Assembly (NCBI RefSeq): GCF_014489555.1
Contig: NZ_CP060784.1
Coordinates: 1,984,001 to 2,048,000 of the forward strand
DNA from: Hymenobacter qilianensis
GTDB taxonomy: Bacteria; Bacteroidota; Bacteroidia; Cytophagales; Hymenobacteraceae
DNA length: 64,000 nucleotides
Direction of reading: 5' to 3'
Shown: piece by piece, positions 38,939-48,000 of the stretch
How the letters are laid out: each line of letters starts with the position of its first letter
Position numbering within the stretch: position 1 is the first letter of the stretch
Translations under genes and position numbers: made by a program
Notes under the pieces: model-generated
Databases searched by the model: none
Told to the model about the DNA's origin: nothing
Seen by the model: the letters and a program-made list of their open reading frames with translations, nothing else

Positions 38939-40357
38939 ATGAAACATAAACACATGGCCGTATTCAGCAAGCCACTACTAGTGGGCGGTTTGCTATCTGC
39001 TATTTTCCTAGCGGGCTGCGAAAGCAGCCTCGACAAGATTCAGGACGAGCCCACCACGCAAAGCCAGTCGGCCGATGCCCAGGGCGAGCCGGGCCGCGAT
39101 TATGTGGCCAATGAGCTATTAGTGAAATTCAAGGCTGGAGTGTCGGAAGAGGCCAAGGCCAATGCGCTGGCCCGCATCAGCGGTAAAGTGTCAGAGAAGA
39201 TCCTGACCAAAGCCATGGAAAGAGCCGGGGAGAAGGAAGGCCTGATGGTGGTGCACACGCCCCTGCAAGCCTTGGAGGCGATGAGCAAGATGAAGGGCGG
39301 CCCCGAAATCGAGTTTGCCGAGCCCAACTACATCTATCAGCACACGGCCACTTCCTCTGACCCATACTACACCAATGGCTCCTTGTGGGGAATGTATGGC
39401 GCTGGCACAACTCCGGCTAACCAATATGGCAGCAATGCCGCTGCTGCATGGGCCGCAGGTAAAACCGGCTCAACGGCTGTATATGTAGGTATTATTGATG
39501 AAGGCATTCAGTTTGACCATCCCGATTTGTCAGGCCAAGTCTGGACAAACCCTTTTGACCCAGTAAATGGACGAGACGACGATGGCAATGGCTACGTCGA
39601 CGACACTAACGGCTGGGACTTCGATGGAAACAACAACACCATCTATGATGGTGGTACCAAGGGTAGCCTCGACGACCACGGCACGCACGTAGCGGGTACC
39701 ATTGGGGCCAAGGCGAACGGTGCCGGGGTAGCCGGCGTGAACTGGGACGTGAGAATGATTTCGTGCAAGTTTCTGGGTCGTCGGGGCGGCACCTCGGCCA
39801 ACGCCGTGAAAGCCGTAGACTACCTGACTACCTTGAAAACAAAGCACGGACTGAACATCGTGGCCAGCAACAACTCCTGGGGCGGCGGCGGCTATTCCCA
39901 GGCTTTATTTGATGCTATAAACCGCGCAAATAATGCCGGTATCCTCTTTATCGCGGCTGCTGGCAACGGCGGCAGCGACGGCGTAGGCGACAACAACGAC
40001 GCAACCGCCAGCTATCCTTCCAATTATAATGTAGCAAACGTTATTGCTGTAGCCGCCATCACGAGTACGGGTGCGAGGTCGAGCTTCTCCAACTACGGCG
40101 CTACTACCGTCGACATCGGTGCTCCTGGCTCGGCTATCTGGTCAACCACGGCCTACAATGGCTACTCCTCCTACAGTGGTACGTCGATGGCTACGCCGCA
40201 CGTAACGGGTGCCGCGGCTTTGTATGCTGCTGCGAAGGGTGGCTCTGCTGCTACAATCAAGAATGCCCTAATGAAAAGCGCCGTAGCAACTTCTTCACTG
40301 AGTGGTAGATGCGTGACTAGTGGCCGTTTAAATGCATATGGGGCACTTTCTTGGTAA
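38939..40357 (+). CDS. S8 family serine protease lipoprotein, copy 2
   Basis: 472 residues, full-length paralog of the upstream gene. The lipobox region is FLAGCESS. It has the same propeptide and the same catalytic segments (IGIIDEGIQFDHPDL, DHGTHVAGTIG, SGTSMATPHVTG). Differences cluster in the segment after the propeptide (extra residues MYGAGTTPANQYGS) and in the C-terminal tail. Own promoter gap of about 320 bp and own terminator, so the two copies may be expressed independently. Substrates are unknown. Confidence 0.95.
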   Translation: MKHKHMAVFSKPLLVGGLLSAIFLAGCESSLDKIQDEPTTQSQSADAQGEPGRDYVANELLVKFKAGVSEEAKANALARISGKVSEKILTKAMERAGEKEGLMVVHTPLQALEAMSKMKGGPEIEFAEPNYIYQHTATSSDPYYTNGSLWGMYGAGTTPANQYGSNAAAAWAAGKTGSTAVYVGIIDEGIQFDHPDLSGQVWTNPFDPVNGRDDDGNGYVDDTNGWDFDGNNNTIYDGGTKGSLDDHGTHVAGTIGAKANGAGVAGVNWDVRMISCKFLGRRGGTSANAVKAVDYLTTLKTKHGLNIVASNNSWGGGGYSQALFDAINRANNAGILFIAAAGNGGSDGVGDNNDATASYPSNYNVANVIAVAAITSTGARSSFSNYGATTVDIGAPGSAIWSTTAYNGYSSYSGTSMATPHVTGAAALYAAAKGGSAATIKNALMKSAVATSSLSGRCVTSGRLNAYGALSW

Positions 40358-40399
40358 AAGACTTTGCCTATAGAATGATAATTTATTGATGATTTATAG

Positions 40400-40432
40400 A
40401 AAAAGCCCCCAGAGCAGCTCTGGGGGCTTTTT
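40400..40432. terminator. Bidirectional terminator between convergent genes
   Basis: The stem AGCCCCCAGAG / CTCTGGGGGCT with A and T flanks lies between protease copy 2 and the minus-strand lipoprotein gene. Confidence 0.9.
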
Positions 40433-40446
40433 AATTTGTTACTAAC

Positions 40447-40923
40447 CTATTCTGTAAACGTAAGCGCCGGCGTCCGGGCAATGATGGTCGACTGGCCTGG
40501 TCCGGTCATGCGCTGTAAGTAGAAGTAGCAGGTAACCGGGTGCTGAAGTTGATACGGTACAGAAGCAGGCGTTTCCCAGACGGAAATCAGGGGAAAGGTT
40601 AGCTCTACGGTACCTTTTTTATCAGGCACAACCACCCAGCTTTGGCCACGCGTGAAGGTGACCCCGCTGACAGTCGGTTTGAAGAGGAGATCCACGCGGT
40701 AGCCAAACGCAGAAGCTTCATCATCGGCTAGGGTATAATTAAGAGTGGCCGAAATGATCGACTCTTTAGAGACTTTCGCGCCGGCCGCGGGCGTCATCGT
40801 GACAAGCGTAAGAGAGTTGGTAGCCGGCGCTTTGGGCGGCGCAGGTGCATCTTCTTTCTCGCCGCAACCGAGCAGCGACAACAGTAAAAACAGATAAGCG
40901 CTAACACGGGTAGCTAAAGGCAT
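40447..40923 (-). CDS. Putative lipoprotein of unknown function
   Basis: 158 residues. The signal peptide ends LSLLGC with Cys at about residue 20, followed by a Glu/Pro/Ala linker. The remaining 115 residues look like one beta-sandwich domain (SLTLVTMTPAAGAKVSKES, ATLNYTLADDEA, CYFYLQRM), similar in outline to Ig-like or DUF-type adhesion domains. No family is named. It is convergent with the second S8 protease; no partner gene is on its own strand. Confidence 0.72.
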   Translation of the reverse strand: MPLATRVSAYLFLLLSLLGCGEKEDAPAPPKAPATNSLTLVTMTPAAGAKVSKESIISATLNYTLADDEASAFGYRVDLLFKPTVSGVTFTRGQSWVVVPDKKGTVELTFPLISVWETPASVPYQLQHPVTCYFYLQRMTGPGQSTIIARTPALTFTE

Positions 40924-41113
40924 AAGACAACAGAAATTAAGTGAGTGAGGATATAATTTTCACTACAAATCAACCCATTTTCAGCAGAGTAGCAGCAGGT
41001 GGTTTATAAAATAAGTTAGAGACAGAAACGGCGTCCAGGACGAGTGGAGGTAAGTGCAGCCAAAAGCCCAGGAAGCAGCCGCGCCAGCAGCGTCTTGGGG
41101 CTTTTTTGGGCTG

Positions 41114-41218
41114 CTACACCAGATACAGCCCATACGCCCGCGTCAACTCCGCCTCGTGCCGGTGTTCCAGGAAATACACGCCCACGTGGCTAATCGCGTT
41201 CTTGGAGGAACTAGACGC
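41114..41218 (-). pseudogene. Possible C-terminal gene remnant
   Basis: A minus-strand frame of about 34 codons encodes KNAISHVGVYFLEHRHEAEL and ends in GLYLV with a stop at 41114. Upstream it hits a stop within five codons. The composition is protein-like, but I cannot name the family. It may be the tail of a decayed gene. Weak call. Confidence 0.22.
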
Positions 41219-41254
41219 TATCGACTACTTTTATAGGTAGCAAACCCCTTCGCT

Positions 41255-41452
41255 ATGGACTACCAGGCTTACGTTTCCATTGACCCCGAAATCCGCTTCG
41301 GGCGGCCCTGCCTGACGGGTACGCGCATCAGCGTGGCCGATGTGCTGGGCTGGCTGGGCAACGGCCAAACGATACCGGAGATTCTGGAAGACTTCCCCGA
41401 GCTGACGCAGCAACAGATTCAGGCCTGCCTGCTGTACGGCAAACTGTCGTAA
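41255..41452 (+). CDS. DUF433 domain protein, orphan antitoxin-like
   Basis: 65 residues. It matches the DUF433 outline: VSIDPEIRFGRPCLTGTRIS, then VADVLGWLGNGQTIPEILED and FPELTQQQIQACLLYG. These small winged-helix-like proteins usually pair with a DUF5615 PIN-like toxin encoded directly downstream. Here a terminator follows at once and no toxin is present, so it is either an orphan or a remnant of a toxin-antitoxin pair. It ends a little earlier than most members. Confidence 0.85.
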   Translation: MDYQAYVSIDPEIRFGRPCLTGTRISVADVLGWLGNGQTIPEILEDFPELTQQQIQACLLYGKLS

Positions 41453-41466
41453 CGATTTTATAACAA

Positions 41467-41501
41467 TAAAAGCCCCCAGAGCAGCTCTGGGGGGCTTTTT
41501 T
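41467..41501 (+). terminator. Terminator after the DUF433 gene
   Basis: The stem GCCCCCAGAG / CTCTGGGGGGC has unequal runs (C5 against G6), flanked by A4 and T6. Confidence 0.88.
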
Positions 41502-41906
41502 GCGGCTACGGCGGGTTCAATCGGAGGGAGGGGCATCGCGACGCTACGCTGGGGGCGGCAACCGGGGCGGAGGCGACCGAAGCCCCCGAAACCGAAGTTA
41601 CGCAGGGTTGTCAGCTTTTGCAGTGGGGAGCTAGGCAGTAGCAGCAACTTTAAGCACTGTCTGTGCTAAAGATTATTCCTCAAGCTACTTTTCATACCCT
41701 AGCTATGGTCCTCCTAAAGAGGGGACTAAAATTAATTTATGTAGCCTCGATTCACTAATGACAAATCGACGCGTAGCATCTTGAAGCCAGTCATGATCTG
41801 TGAAGTTACTTTGGTTAAGAATATAATTTAAGAGTGATACTCATCAGTAACGAGGTTTAGTTATATTGCACCATGAATTTAAATTCATCTGTACTTCGTT
41901 TATTTT
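41502..41906. other. Transition from GC-rich to AT-rich DNA, no gene supported
   Basis: About 405 bp. The first 130 bp are GC-rich with only antisense frames. From about 41640 the base composition drops sharply and stays low through the three-gene island. I see no flanking direct repeat or integrase. The AT-rich stretch before 41907 likely holds the island's promoter, but no box fits well. Confidence 0.5.
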
Positions 41907-42956
41907 ATGTATAAAATAAAAAACAAATCCATATTTTTTCTAAAATCAAGATTTAAATCTATTGCTAAAAGGAAAAAAAGTCATAATGAAAGGCTGATAA
42001 AATGGAAAATAAATCAAGGTGTAAAGAGAGCATTATATCAAAAATTAAGAGAGCCTGAAGATCACCCTGCACCGAAAATATTCTCGCTCATTCAAAATCC
42101 TGAAGGTGTTTTAAAATACTTTAGAGAGATTGGTGATGTGCTGAGTAGAAGGAAATCTATCTTATTGAATTTAGAAGATATAGAAGTTCTTACTTCTGAT
42201 GCTATTGCATTTTTAATTGCCATAATCAAAGATCGTAGATTCAATCGTGGAGTAAAAATAGAGGGATTACCTCCCAGGAATCTAAAATTATTTAAAATGC
42301 TCGCCAGTTCTGGTTTTTATAAATTTGTAAAGAGCAAAATGTCTGCTTTGGAGAAATCAGATCATATTTTACTCCACACAGTCACTAGAAATAAGGTAGA
42401 AAATAGGTTAGCTAAACAAGCAGCGGCACAGGCAGTTTATCACACATTTGGTGATAAAAGAAAGTTTAGGCCAGTATATGAAATTCTTATAGAATGTATG
42501 GCTAATACCAACAACCATGCAGATACTATATACCAAGGAAGATATGATTGGTGGTTATTTGTTTACAATGATGAAGAAAGTAAAGTATCAAAATTTACCT
42601 TCCTTGATTTAGGGGTAGGAGTGTTTAATAGCATTCCCGTAAAAAAGTTTAAAGACTTAGTAACGTTGAAAGACTTGGCTGCAAAATTGGGTCTATTACA
42701 AAATATTTATTTGGTCGATGATTTATTCAATGGAAGAATATCTTCACGGACTGGCTTAGGTGAAAGAGGGCAAGGATTTCCTCTCATATATGAACATTCA
42801 AAAAATGATTTGCTTCAAAACTTTTATCTTGTCTCAAATGATGTCTATACTAATTTAAAGACAGGCGATAAAAAGGATCTAGAAAATTTACTGCCAGGCA
42901 CATTACTGACATGGGAACTTCATCCTGAAAAATACATTGAAAATGAAACCAACTAA
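41907..42956 (+). CDS. STAS-like + GHKL/HATPase protein
   Basis: 349 residues. After a lysine-rich N-terminus, residues about 75-145 look STAS-like (KSILLNLEDIEVLTSDAIAF, then RNLKLFKMLASSGF). Residues about 185-340 carry GHKL ATPase boxes: EILIECMANTNNHA (N box, Glu/Asn/His), FLDLGVGVF (G1, DxGxG) and GLGERGQGFPLIYE (G2). This is the regulatory-ATPase layout of anti-sigma kinases, not of a classical sensor kinase: no His-phosphorylation domain is present. It overlaps the next gene and opens an AT-rich operon of three genes. The role is inferred to be regulatory or in defence; not demonstrated. Confidence 0.85.
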   Translation: MYKIKNKSIFFLKSRFKSIAKRKKSHNERLIKWKINQGVKRALYQKLREPEDHPAPKIFSLIQNPEGVLKYFREIGDVLSRRKSILLNLEDIEVLTSDAIAFLIAIIKDRRFNRGVKIEGLPPRNLKLFKMLASSGFYKFVKSKMSALEKSDHILLHTVTRNKVENRLAKQAAAQAVYHTFGDKRKFRPVYEILIECMANTNNHADTIYQGRYDWWLFVYNDEESKVSKFTFLDLGVGVFNSIPVKKFKDLVTLKDLAAKLGLLQNIYLVDDLFNGRISSRTGLGERGQGFPLIYEHSKNDLLQNFYLVSNDVYTNLKTGDKKDLENLLPGTLLTWELHPEKYIENETN

Positions 42957-43278
42957 AATCATAAATATAGCAGCTGACTTTACGGATGCTCCTGGTGCTA
43001 GATATAAGAGTGATGGGCCTTTCTCTGGAGAAGCATTTTATGAAAAACTTTTATTGCCTGCATATATTGAGACAGTAAGAGATAATGGATTATTGCTTGT
43101 CGATCTAGATGATACATGGGGCTACGCTTCTTCTTTTATATCTGGTTCTTTTGGTAAATTATCTCAAAAATACGGCGCCGCTGATGTCTTAAAACATATT
43201 AAATTTAAATCAGATGATTCTCCTGCGTTAATCTTGAAAGTTGAGAATGAGATTCGGAACCCTATTAAAAATAAGTGA
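42943..43278 (+). CDS. DUF4325 STAS-like protein
   Basis: 111 residues from ATG 42943, overlapping the previous gene by 14 bp. DUF4325 features: FSGEAFYEKLLLPAYIETV, then LLLVDLDDTWGYASSFISGS (the conserved D-D-x-x-G-x-x-S-S-F run) and FGKLSQKYGAADVLKHI. DUF4325 is a STAS-like fold commonly encoded next to a HATPase, so the two proteins probably interact, by analogy to a SpoIIAA-SpoIIAB pair. A TTG at 42937 is an alternative start. Confidence 0.88.
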   Translation: MKPTKIINIAADFTDAPGARYKSDGPFSGEAFYEKLLLPAYIETVRDNGLLLVDLDDTWGYASSFISGSFGKLSQKYGAADVLKHIKFKSDDSPALILKVENEIRNPIKNK

Positions 43279-43280
43279 TT

Positions 43281-43871
43281 ATGTTTTTAAAAAGTAAAAT
43301 ACCTTTTATTATTACATTAATGTTAGGTATTATAATAGGTTTCATTATTTCGGTTGCACCTGATAGATTTTATCTATTGTCAATTGAGAGTAAAATATCT
43401 TTGGGGGAATTAAGTAATATACTTGTTACTATTATTTTGGCTTTAATAATACCTATTTCAATAAACAAGTGGATTGATGATAATAAATCTATTAAAAGCT
43501 TGTTCTCTTATGAAATAGATGCTAGTTTAAATTCATTAAAGGACATAAAAGATTTAATAGATATATGTTATGATAGCGGCCTGGCAGTTCAGGATGGTCA
43601 AAAAAATAAGATAAATTTTATGTTTAAAGTATTAGATAATAGAGTTGCGTTTATGGTAGAGAGAATAAACAGTAAATATAAACAGGAGTGTCAAGGTGTT
43701 ATCGCGGATGTAAATGGCAAGAATAATACCTATTGGGTGACGGTCACTAATGGTGAATTAATGACTACTGGTTATATCATTAATAGTACATTTATGCGGA
43801 GACACGCTACCGCATACGTTAATTTAGAGAATGCACTAAAAAGAGTTAAGTACGAGTTAAATGAATTTTGA
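43281..43871 (+). CDS. Two-helix membrane protein, third gene of the AT-rich operon
   Basis: 196 residues from ATG 43281, three bases after the DUF4325 stop (an in-frame GTG overlaps that stop). Two N-terminal membrane helices (IPFIITLMLGIIIGFIISV and LSNILVTIILALIIPISI) are followed by a soluble domain of about 135 residues with helices (YEIDASLNSLKDIKDLIDI) and a central strand pair (YWVTVTNGELMTTGY). No catalytic motif is visible. Tight spacing indicates co-expression with the ATPase and DUF4325 proteins, which makes it the probable membrane-facing or effector part. Unknown family. Confidence 0.78.
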   Translation: MFLKSKIPFIITLMLGIIIGFIISVAPDRFYLLSIESKISLGELSNILVTIILALIIPISINKWIDDNKSIKSLFSYEIDASLNSLKDIKDLIDICYDSGLAVQDGQKNKINFMFKVLDNRVAFMVERINSKYKQECQGVIADVNGKNNTYWVTVTNGELMTTGYIINSTFMRRHATAYVNLENALKRVKYELNEF

Positions 43872-43921
43872 TAATTGTTAAACCATTTGCAGATAATAGA
43901 CTTGTAAATTGGATATTTATG

Positions 43922-43970
43922 ACAAATGCCTAGTTACGTGACTACTTCAGTCAAGTAACTAGGCATTTGT
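43922..43970. terminator. Bidirectional terminator between the island and mfd
   Basis: The stem ACAAATGCCTAGTTAC / GTAACTAGGCATTTGT carries internal A and T runs and closes both the AT-rich operon and mfd. Confidence 0.88.
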
Positions 43971-43988
43971 AAGTTCTTGTTTTTAAGA

Positions 43989-46900
43989 TTACACGCCCAC
44001 CTTCTCCTCACTGCCCAACTCACTTAGAATCCGCTTGGCGGCCTGCACGCTTTTCACCTCCTCGATGCTGACGATGAGCTGTTCCTTGCGCTCCTTCATG
44101 GAGGCGGTGCGGGTGTGGGTTTGCACGTAGCTGACGATGTTGCCGAAGGTTTCGCCCTGGAAGTAAGCCTCGTTGTCGGTGGCCGAGATGTAGCCTTTCA
44201 GCAGATTCTTCTTCAGCGTCAGCTTCTCGAAGCCCACGTGGCAAGCTTGCCAGCGCAGGCGCACGATGTCGGCCAGTTGCTCTACTTCGGGCGGTAGGGG
44301 GCCAAAGCGGTCCACGATGCCAGCCACGATTTTGCGCAGCTCCTCGGGGCTTTTCACCCTATCCAGCTTGGAGTAGAGCTGCAAGCGCTCCGATACGCTG
44401 CTCACGTAGCTATCCGGAATCAGGATTTGCAGGTCCGTCTCGATGTTGCACTCCTTGGGGCCTTTGGTGCCGGCCGCTTCCTGGAGGCGGCCGGTGGTGT
44501 CGCCCAAAAACAGGTCGCGGAACTCGGTTTCCTTCAGCTCCGTCACCGCGTCGTCGAGAATCTGGTGGTAGGTCTCGAAGCCCAGATCATTGATAAAGCC
44601 GCTCTGTTCGCCCCCCAGCAGGTTGCCGGCCCCGCGAATATCGAGGTCGCGCATGGCCACGTTGAAGCCCGCGCCCAGGTCCGAGAATTCTTCCAGCGTG
44701 CTCAGGCGCTTGCGGGCGTCGGAGGGCAGGGTAGCTACGGGCGGGGTGAGCAGGTAGCAGAAGGCCTTCTTGTTGGAGCGCCCCACGCGGCCCCGCATCT
44801 GGTGCAGGTCGCTCAGGCCAAAGAGGTGGGCGCGGTTGATAATAATGGTGTTGGCATTGGGAATATCCAGGCCCGACTCGATGAGGTTGGTGCTCACCAG
44901 CACGTCGTATTCGCCGTCGATAAACTTCATCATGCGCTTCTCCAGCGCGTCGCCCTCCATCTGCCCGTGTATGTAGGTGATGCGGGCGGCGGGCACGAGG
45001 CGCAGCACCATGGCCGCCATTTCCTCAATGTCCTTCACGCGGTTGTGCACCAGGAAAATTTGCCCCCCACGCTTGATTTCGCGGGCCACCGCGTCCCGGA
45101 TCAGCAGCTCATCAAACACGTGCAGCTCCGTTTGCACGGGCTGGCGGTTGGGCGGCGGCGTGGCAATCACGCTCAGGTCGCGGGCGCCCATGAGTGAGAA
45201 GTGCAGGGTGCGCGGAATCGGCGTAGCCGAGAGCGTGAGCGTATCCACGTTCACCTTCAGCTCCTTCAGCTTGTCCTTGGTTTTTACCCCAAATTTCTGC
45301 TCTTCATCAATCACCAGCAGGCCCAGGTCCTTAAACTTGATGTCCTTATTGGTAAGCCGGTGCGTGCCGATGAGAATATCGGTTTTGCCCTCCGCCACGC
45401 GGGCTAGGGTTTCTTTTATCTGCTTGGTGGTCTTGAAACGGTTCACGTACTCCACCGTCACGGGCAGGTTGGCGAGCCGCTCGCGGAAGGTTTTGTAGTG
45501 CTGCATGGCCAGAATGGTAGTCGGCACTAGCACAGCCGCCTGCTTGCCATCGGCCACGGCCTTAAACACCGCCCGAATGGCAATTTCGGTCTTGCCAAAA
45601 CCCACGTCGCCGCAAATGAGGCGGTCCATGGGGTGAGGCACTTCCATGTCGCGCTTCACGTCCTCGGTGGCCTTGGCCTGGTCGGGCGTGTCTTCATAGA
45701 TAAAGCTCGATTCCAGCTCGGCCTGCATAAAGCTGTCCTTGGCAAAGGCGTGGCCGGGGGCCGTTTTGCGCTTGGCGTACAGCCGAATCAGCTCGGCGGC
45801 AATGTCCTTTACCTTCTTCTTTACCGACTTCTTCTTGTTTTCCCACTCCGGAGAGCCCAGCTTGCTCATGGTGGGCGGCGTGCCCTCAGCCCCGAGTATT
45901 TGGCAATCTTGTGCAGGGCGTGAATGCTCACCGTCAGCACGTCGTCGTCGCGGTACACCAGCCGAATGGCCTCCTGCAAGTGCCCGTTTATCTCCACCTG
46001 GGTTAGGCCCGCAAAGCGCGCGATGCCGTAGTCCTGGTGGGTCACGTAGTCGCCGGGCGACAGCGTGCGCAGCTCTTTGAGGGTAAGCGCCTTCTTCTTG
46101 GAAAACTTGCGCGCTTCCTGGGCCCGATAAAACCGCTCAAACAGCTGATGGTCGGTGTACACGGTCAGGTTGAGGATTTCATCAATGAAGCCCTCGCGCA
46201 AAGCCAGCAGCATGTGCTGGAAGGTTACGTTGTTATCAAGCTCGTCGAAAATGGTGCGCAGCCGGTCGGCCTGCCGCACCGAGTCGGCCGCAATAATGCA
46301 GGTAAAGCCTTTCTGCTGGTTTTCGCGCAGGTTTTTCACCAAGCGCTCAAAGTCCTTATTAAAGCTCGGTTGGGGCCGGGCCGAAAATTGAAAGTCCTCG
46401 GCATTCTTAAAGCTGAACCGCTTGCCAAACTCCACCACGGCGAAGTTCTCCAGCAGCTTCTTAAACGACTTCCCCGACTCAAACAGGTCCTCCGGCCGGC
46501 TCACAATCTGCATACCGCCCGCCGATTGCAGCATCTCCTGAAACCCCTGGTCGGCCTTCTCAAACGACTCCCCGACAATGTCGATAGTCTGACGCACGTC
46601 CTTTATCCAGAGCGCCGTATTGCGCGGCATAAAGTCCAGAAATGCCTCCCGGGTTTCCTGCAACAGCTTGGTTTGCACGTTCGGGATAATGCTCACCTGC
46701 GGCTTCTGCTCCACCGACAGCTGCGTCTCCGGATTAAACGTCCGAATCGTTTCCACCTCATCCCCGAACAGCTCGATGCGATACGGCAGCTCGTTAGCAT
46801 AACTGAAAATGTCCACGATACCACCGCGCACGGCAAACTGCCCGGCCTCGTACACAAAGTCGGTACGCTCGAAGTCGTACTCCGCTAGCATCTCACTGAT

Positions 46901-47461
46901 AAAGTTGACATCCAGCTTCTCGCCCACTTTCACCAGAAAAGTGTTGGCAACTAAGCTTTTCTTGTTGATAACTTTCTCAAACAGCGCCTCCGGGTAAGTC
47001 ACAATCAACTCCCCGCGCACTTCTGTTTTCGAAGCTTTGCCATTAGCGCCCACGGCGGCACCACTGCGGCTGCTGCTGAGGCGGTTGAGCACCTCGGCGC
47101 GCATGAGTACGTTGGCGTTTTCCGTCTCATCGAACTGATAAGGCCGCTTATAAGAGCTAGGGAAAATAAGCGGGTCCTCATCTGGCAACAGGTGCTGCAA
47201 ATCGGCCAGGAAGTAGCTGGCCTCGTCTTTATCGTGCAGCACAAACAGGTGGTGCTGCTCCGGATAAAGCGTATGTGCAGCCGCGGCCAGCACGGCATCC
47301 TGGCTGCCCACCAGGCCGCGTAGATGGATGCGCGTTGGTCCGTCGGGCGCGGGCTCACCGGTAGCGCGCAACGACCGGGCAGTGGCCGGATTCAGGCGGG
47401 CCGCCACGGTCATGACAGTGGGGTCGAGGCGGTATAACTGGAGGAAGTCGGTGACTTTCAA
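43989..47461 (-). pseudogene. mfd: Transcription-repair coupling factor Mfd, one frameshift
   Basis: The repaired length is 1157 residues, normal for Mfd. N-terminal UvrB-homology region (FPSSYKRPYQFDE, FAVRGGIVDIFSY), RNA-polymerase-interacting domain (LSPGDYVTHQDYGIARFAG), then the RecG-like translocase: GDVGFGKTEIAIR (Walker A), DEEQKFGV (DEEQ box), SATPIPRTLHFS and QMRGRVGRS. Mfd removes stalled RNA polymerase and recruits UvrA. The C4 run at 45890-45893 (expected C5) splits the frame. The two halves overlap as ATGA, but YSGAEGTPPTMSKLGSPEW across the join is continuous family sequence, so one gene is intended. The start is TTG 47461. Confidence 0.95.
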
Positions 47462-47486
47462 AAGGCAGAGAAGGCTAGTAGGGAGG

Positions 47487-47494
47487 CAAAGGTA
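47487..47494 (-). promoter_or_regulatory. Candidate -7 promoter box of mfd
   Basis: TACCTTTG on the minus strand, 25 bp before the TTG start. The -33 half is not visible because a hairpin lies there. Confidence 0.5.
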
Positions 47495-47496
47495 GA

Positions 47497-47526
47497 AGCC
47501 CGACCGGATGGTTTTCCGGTCGGGCT
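47497..47526. other. Perfect hairpin upstream of mfd
   Basis: A 12-bp perfect stem AGCCCGACCGGA / TCCGGTCGGGCT has a 6-base loop and no T tail. It sits between divergent genes just upstream of the mfd promoter box, so it may be a regulatory site rather than a terminator. Confidence 0.5.
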
Positions 47527-47631
47527 ACTATGTGCTAGGCAATACCACACCGGCGGGCCGAAAGTTTCCAGCTGTGTAGCGTATATTCGTTGTAGCGTAA
47601 CCAAGGCAGAATATTAGCGAATAACATAAGT

Positions 47632-47928
47632 ATGGACGACAAGAATAAAGACCTGCCGCTGGTAGTATCAGAAATCCTGATTGAGATGCAACAGATGCGA
47701 CAGCAGTCTGAGCAGCAGCACCAGGAACTGATTAAGGTTTTCAACCGTAGTTTTGACCTAGTGGTTGAACATTTTGGTGAATTAAGAACTGATGTTAAAT
47801 CCTTGCGGGGCACCGTGGAGCAAATTGACAAGCGCTTAGCCAATGTGGAGCAAAAGGTCACCGAGTTCGTTGACTTTGACAAGCGCCTGCGGGTGCTGGA
47901 AGATATTGTGTTGAAAAAAGCTTCCTAA
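47632..47928 (+). CDS. Small coiled-coil protein of unknown function
   Basis: 98 residues, almost entirely predicted helix with heptad spacing (ILIEMQQMRQQSEQQHQELI, then LRTDVKSLRGTVEQIDKRLA and VEQKVTEFV). Highly charged, no signal peptide or membrane segment. It starts at ATG 47632 with no Shine-Dalgarno site. Such short coiled coils often act as oligomerisation adaptors. No function is proposed. It is followed by half of a terminator-like motif and then the YdjM-like gene. Confidence 0.68.
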   Translation: MDDKNKDLPLVVSEILIEMQQMRQQSEQQHQELIKVFNRSFDLVVEHFGELRTDVKSLRGTVEQIDKRLANVEQKVTEFVDFDKRLRVLEDIVLKKAS

Positions 47929-48000
47929 AAAAGCCCCCTAGACTGAAGCTGCCGTCCGCGCCGGTATCTTCGTCTTCTGGTTTCTGCTAAAATTTATAAA

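Noticed and set aside
41907..42956. Classical sensor histidine kinase for the first island gene
   Set aside because: It has GHKL ATPase boxes but no dimerisation/His-phosphorylation domain and no membrane segments, so a regulatory ATPase of anti-sigma type fits better.
43989..47461. Two separate genes for the mfd halves
   Set aside because: The sequence across the join is continuous family sequence after adding one base, and each half alone lacks parts of known Mfd proteins.
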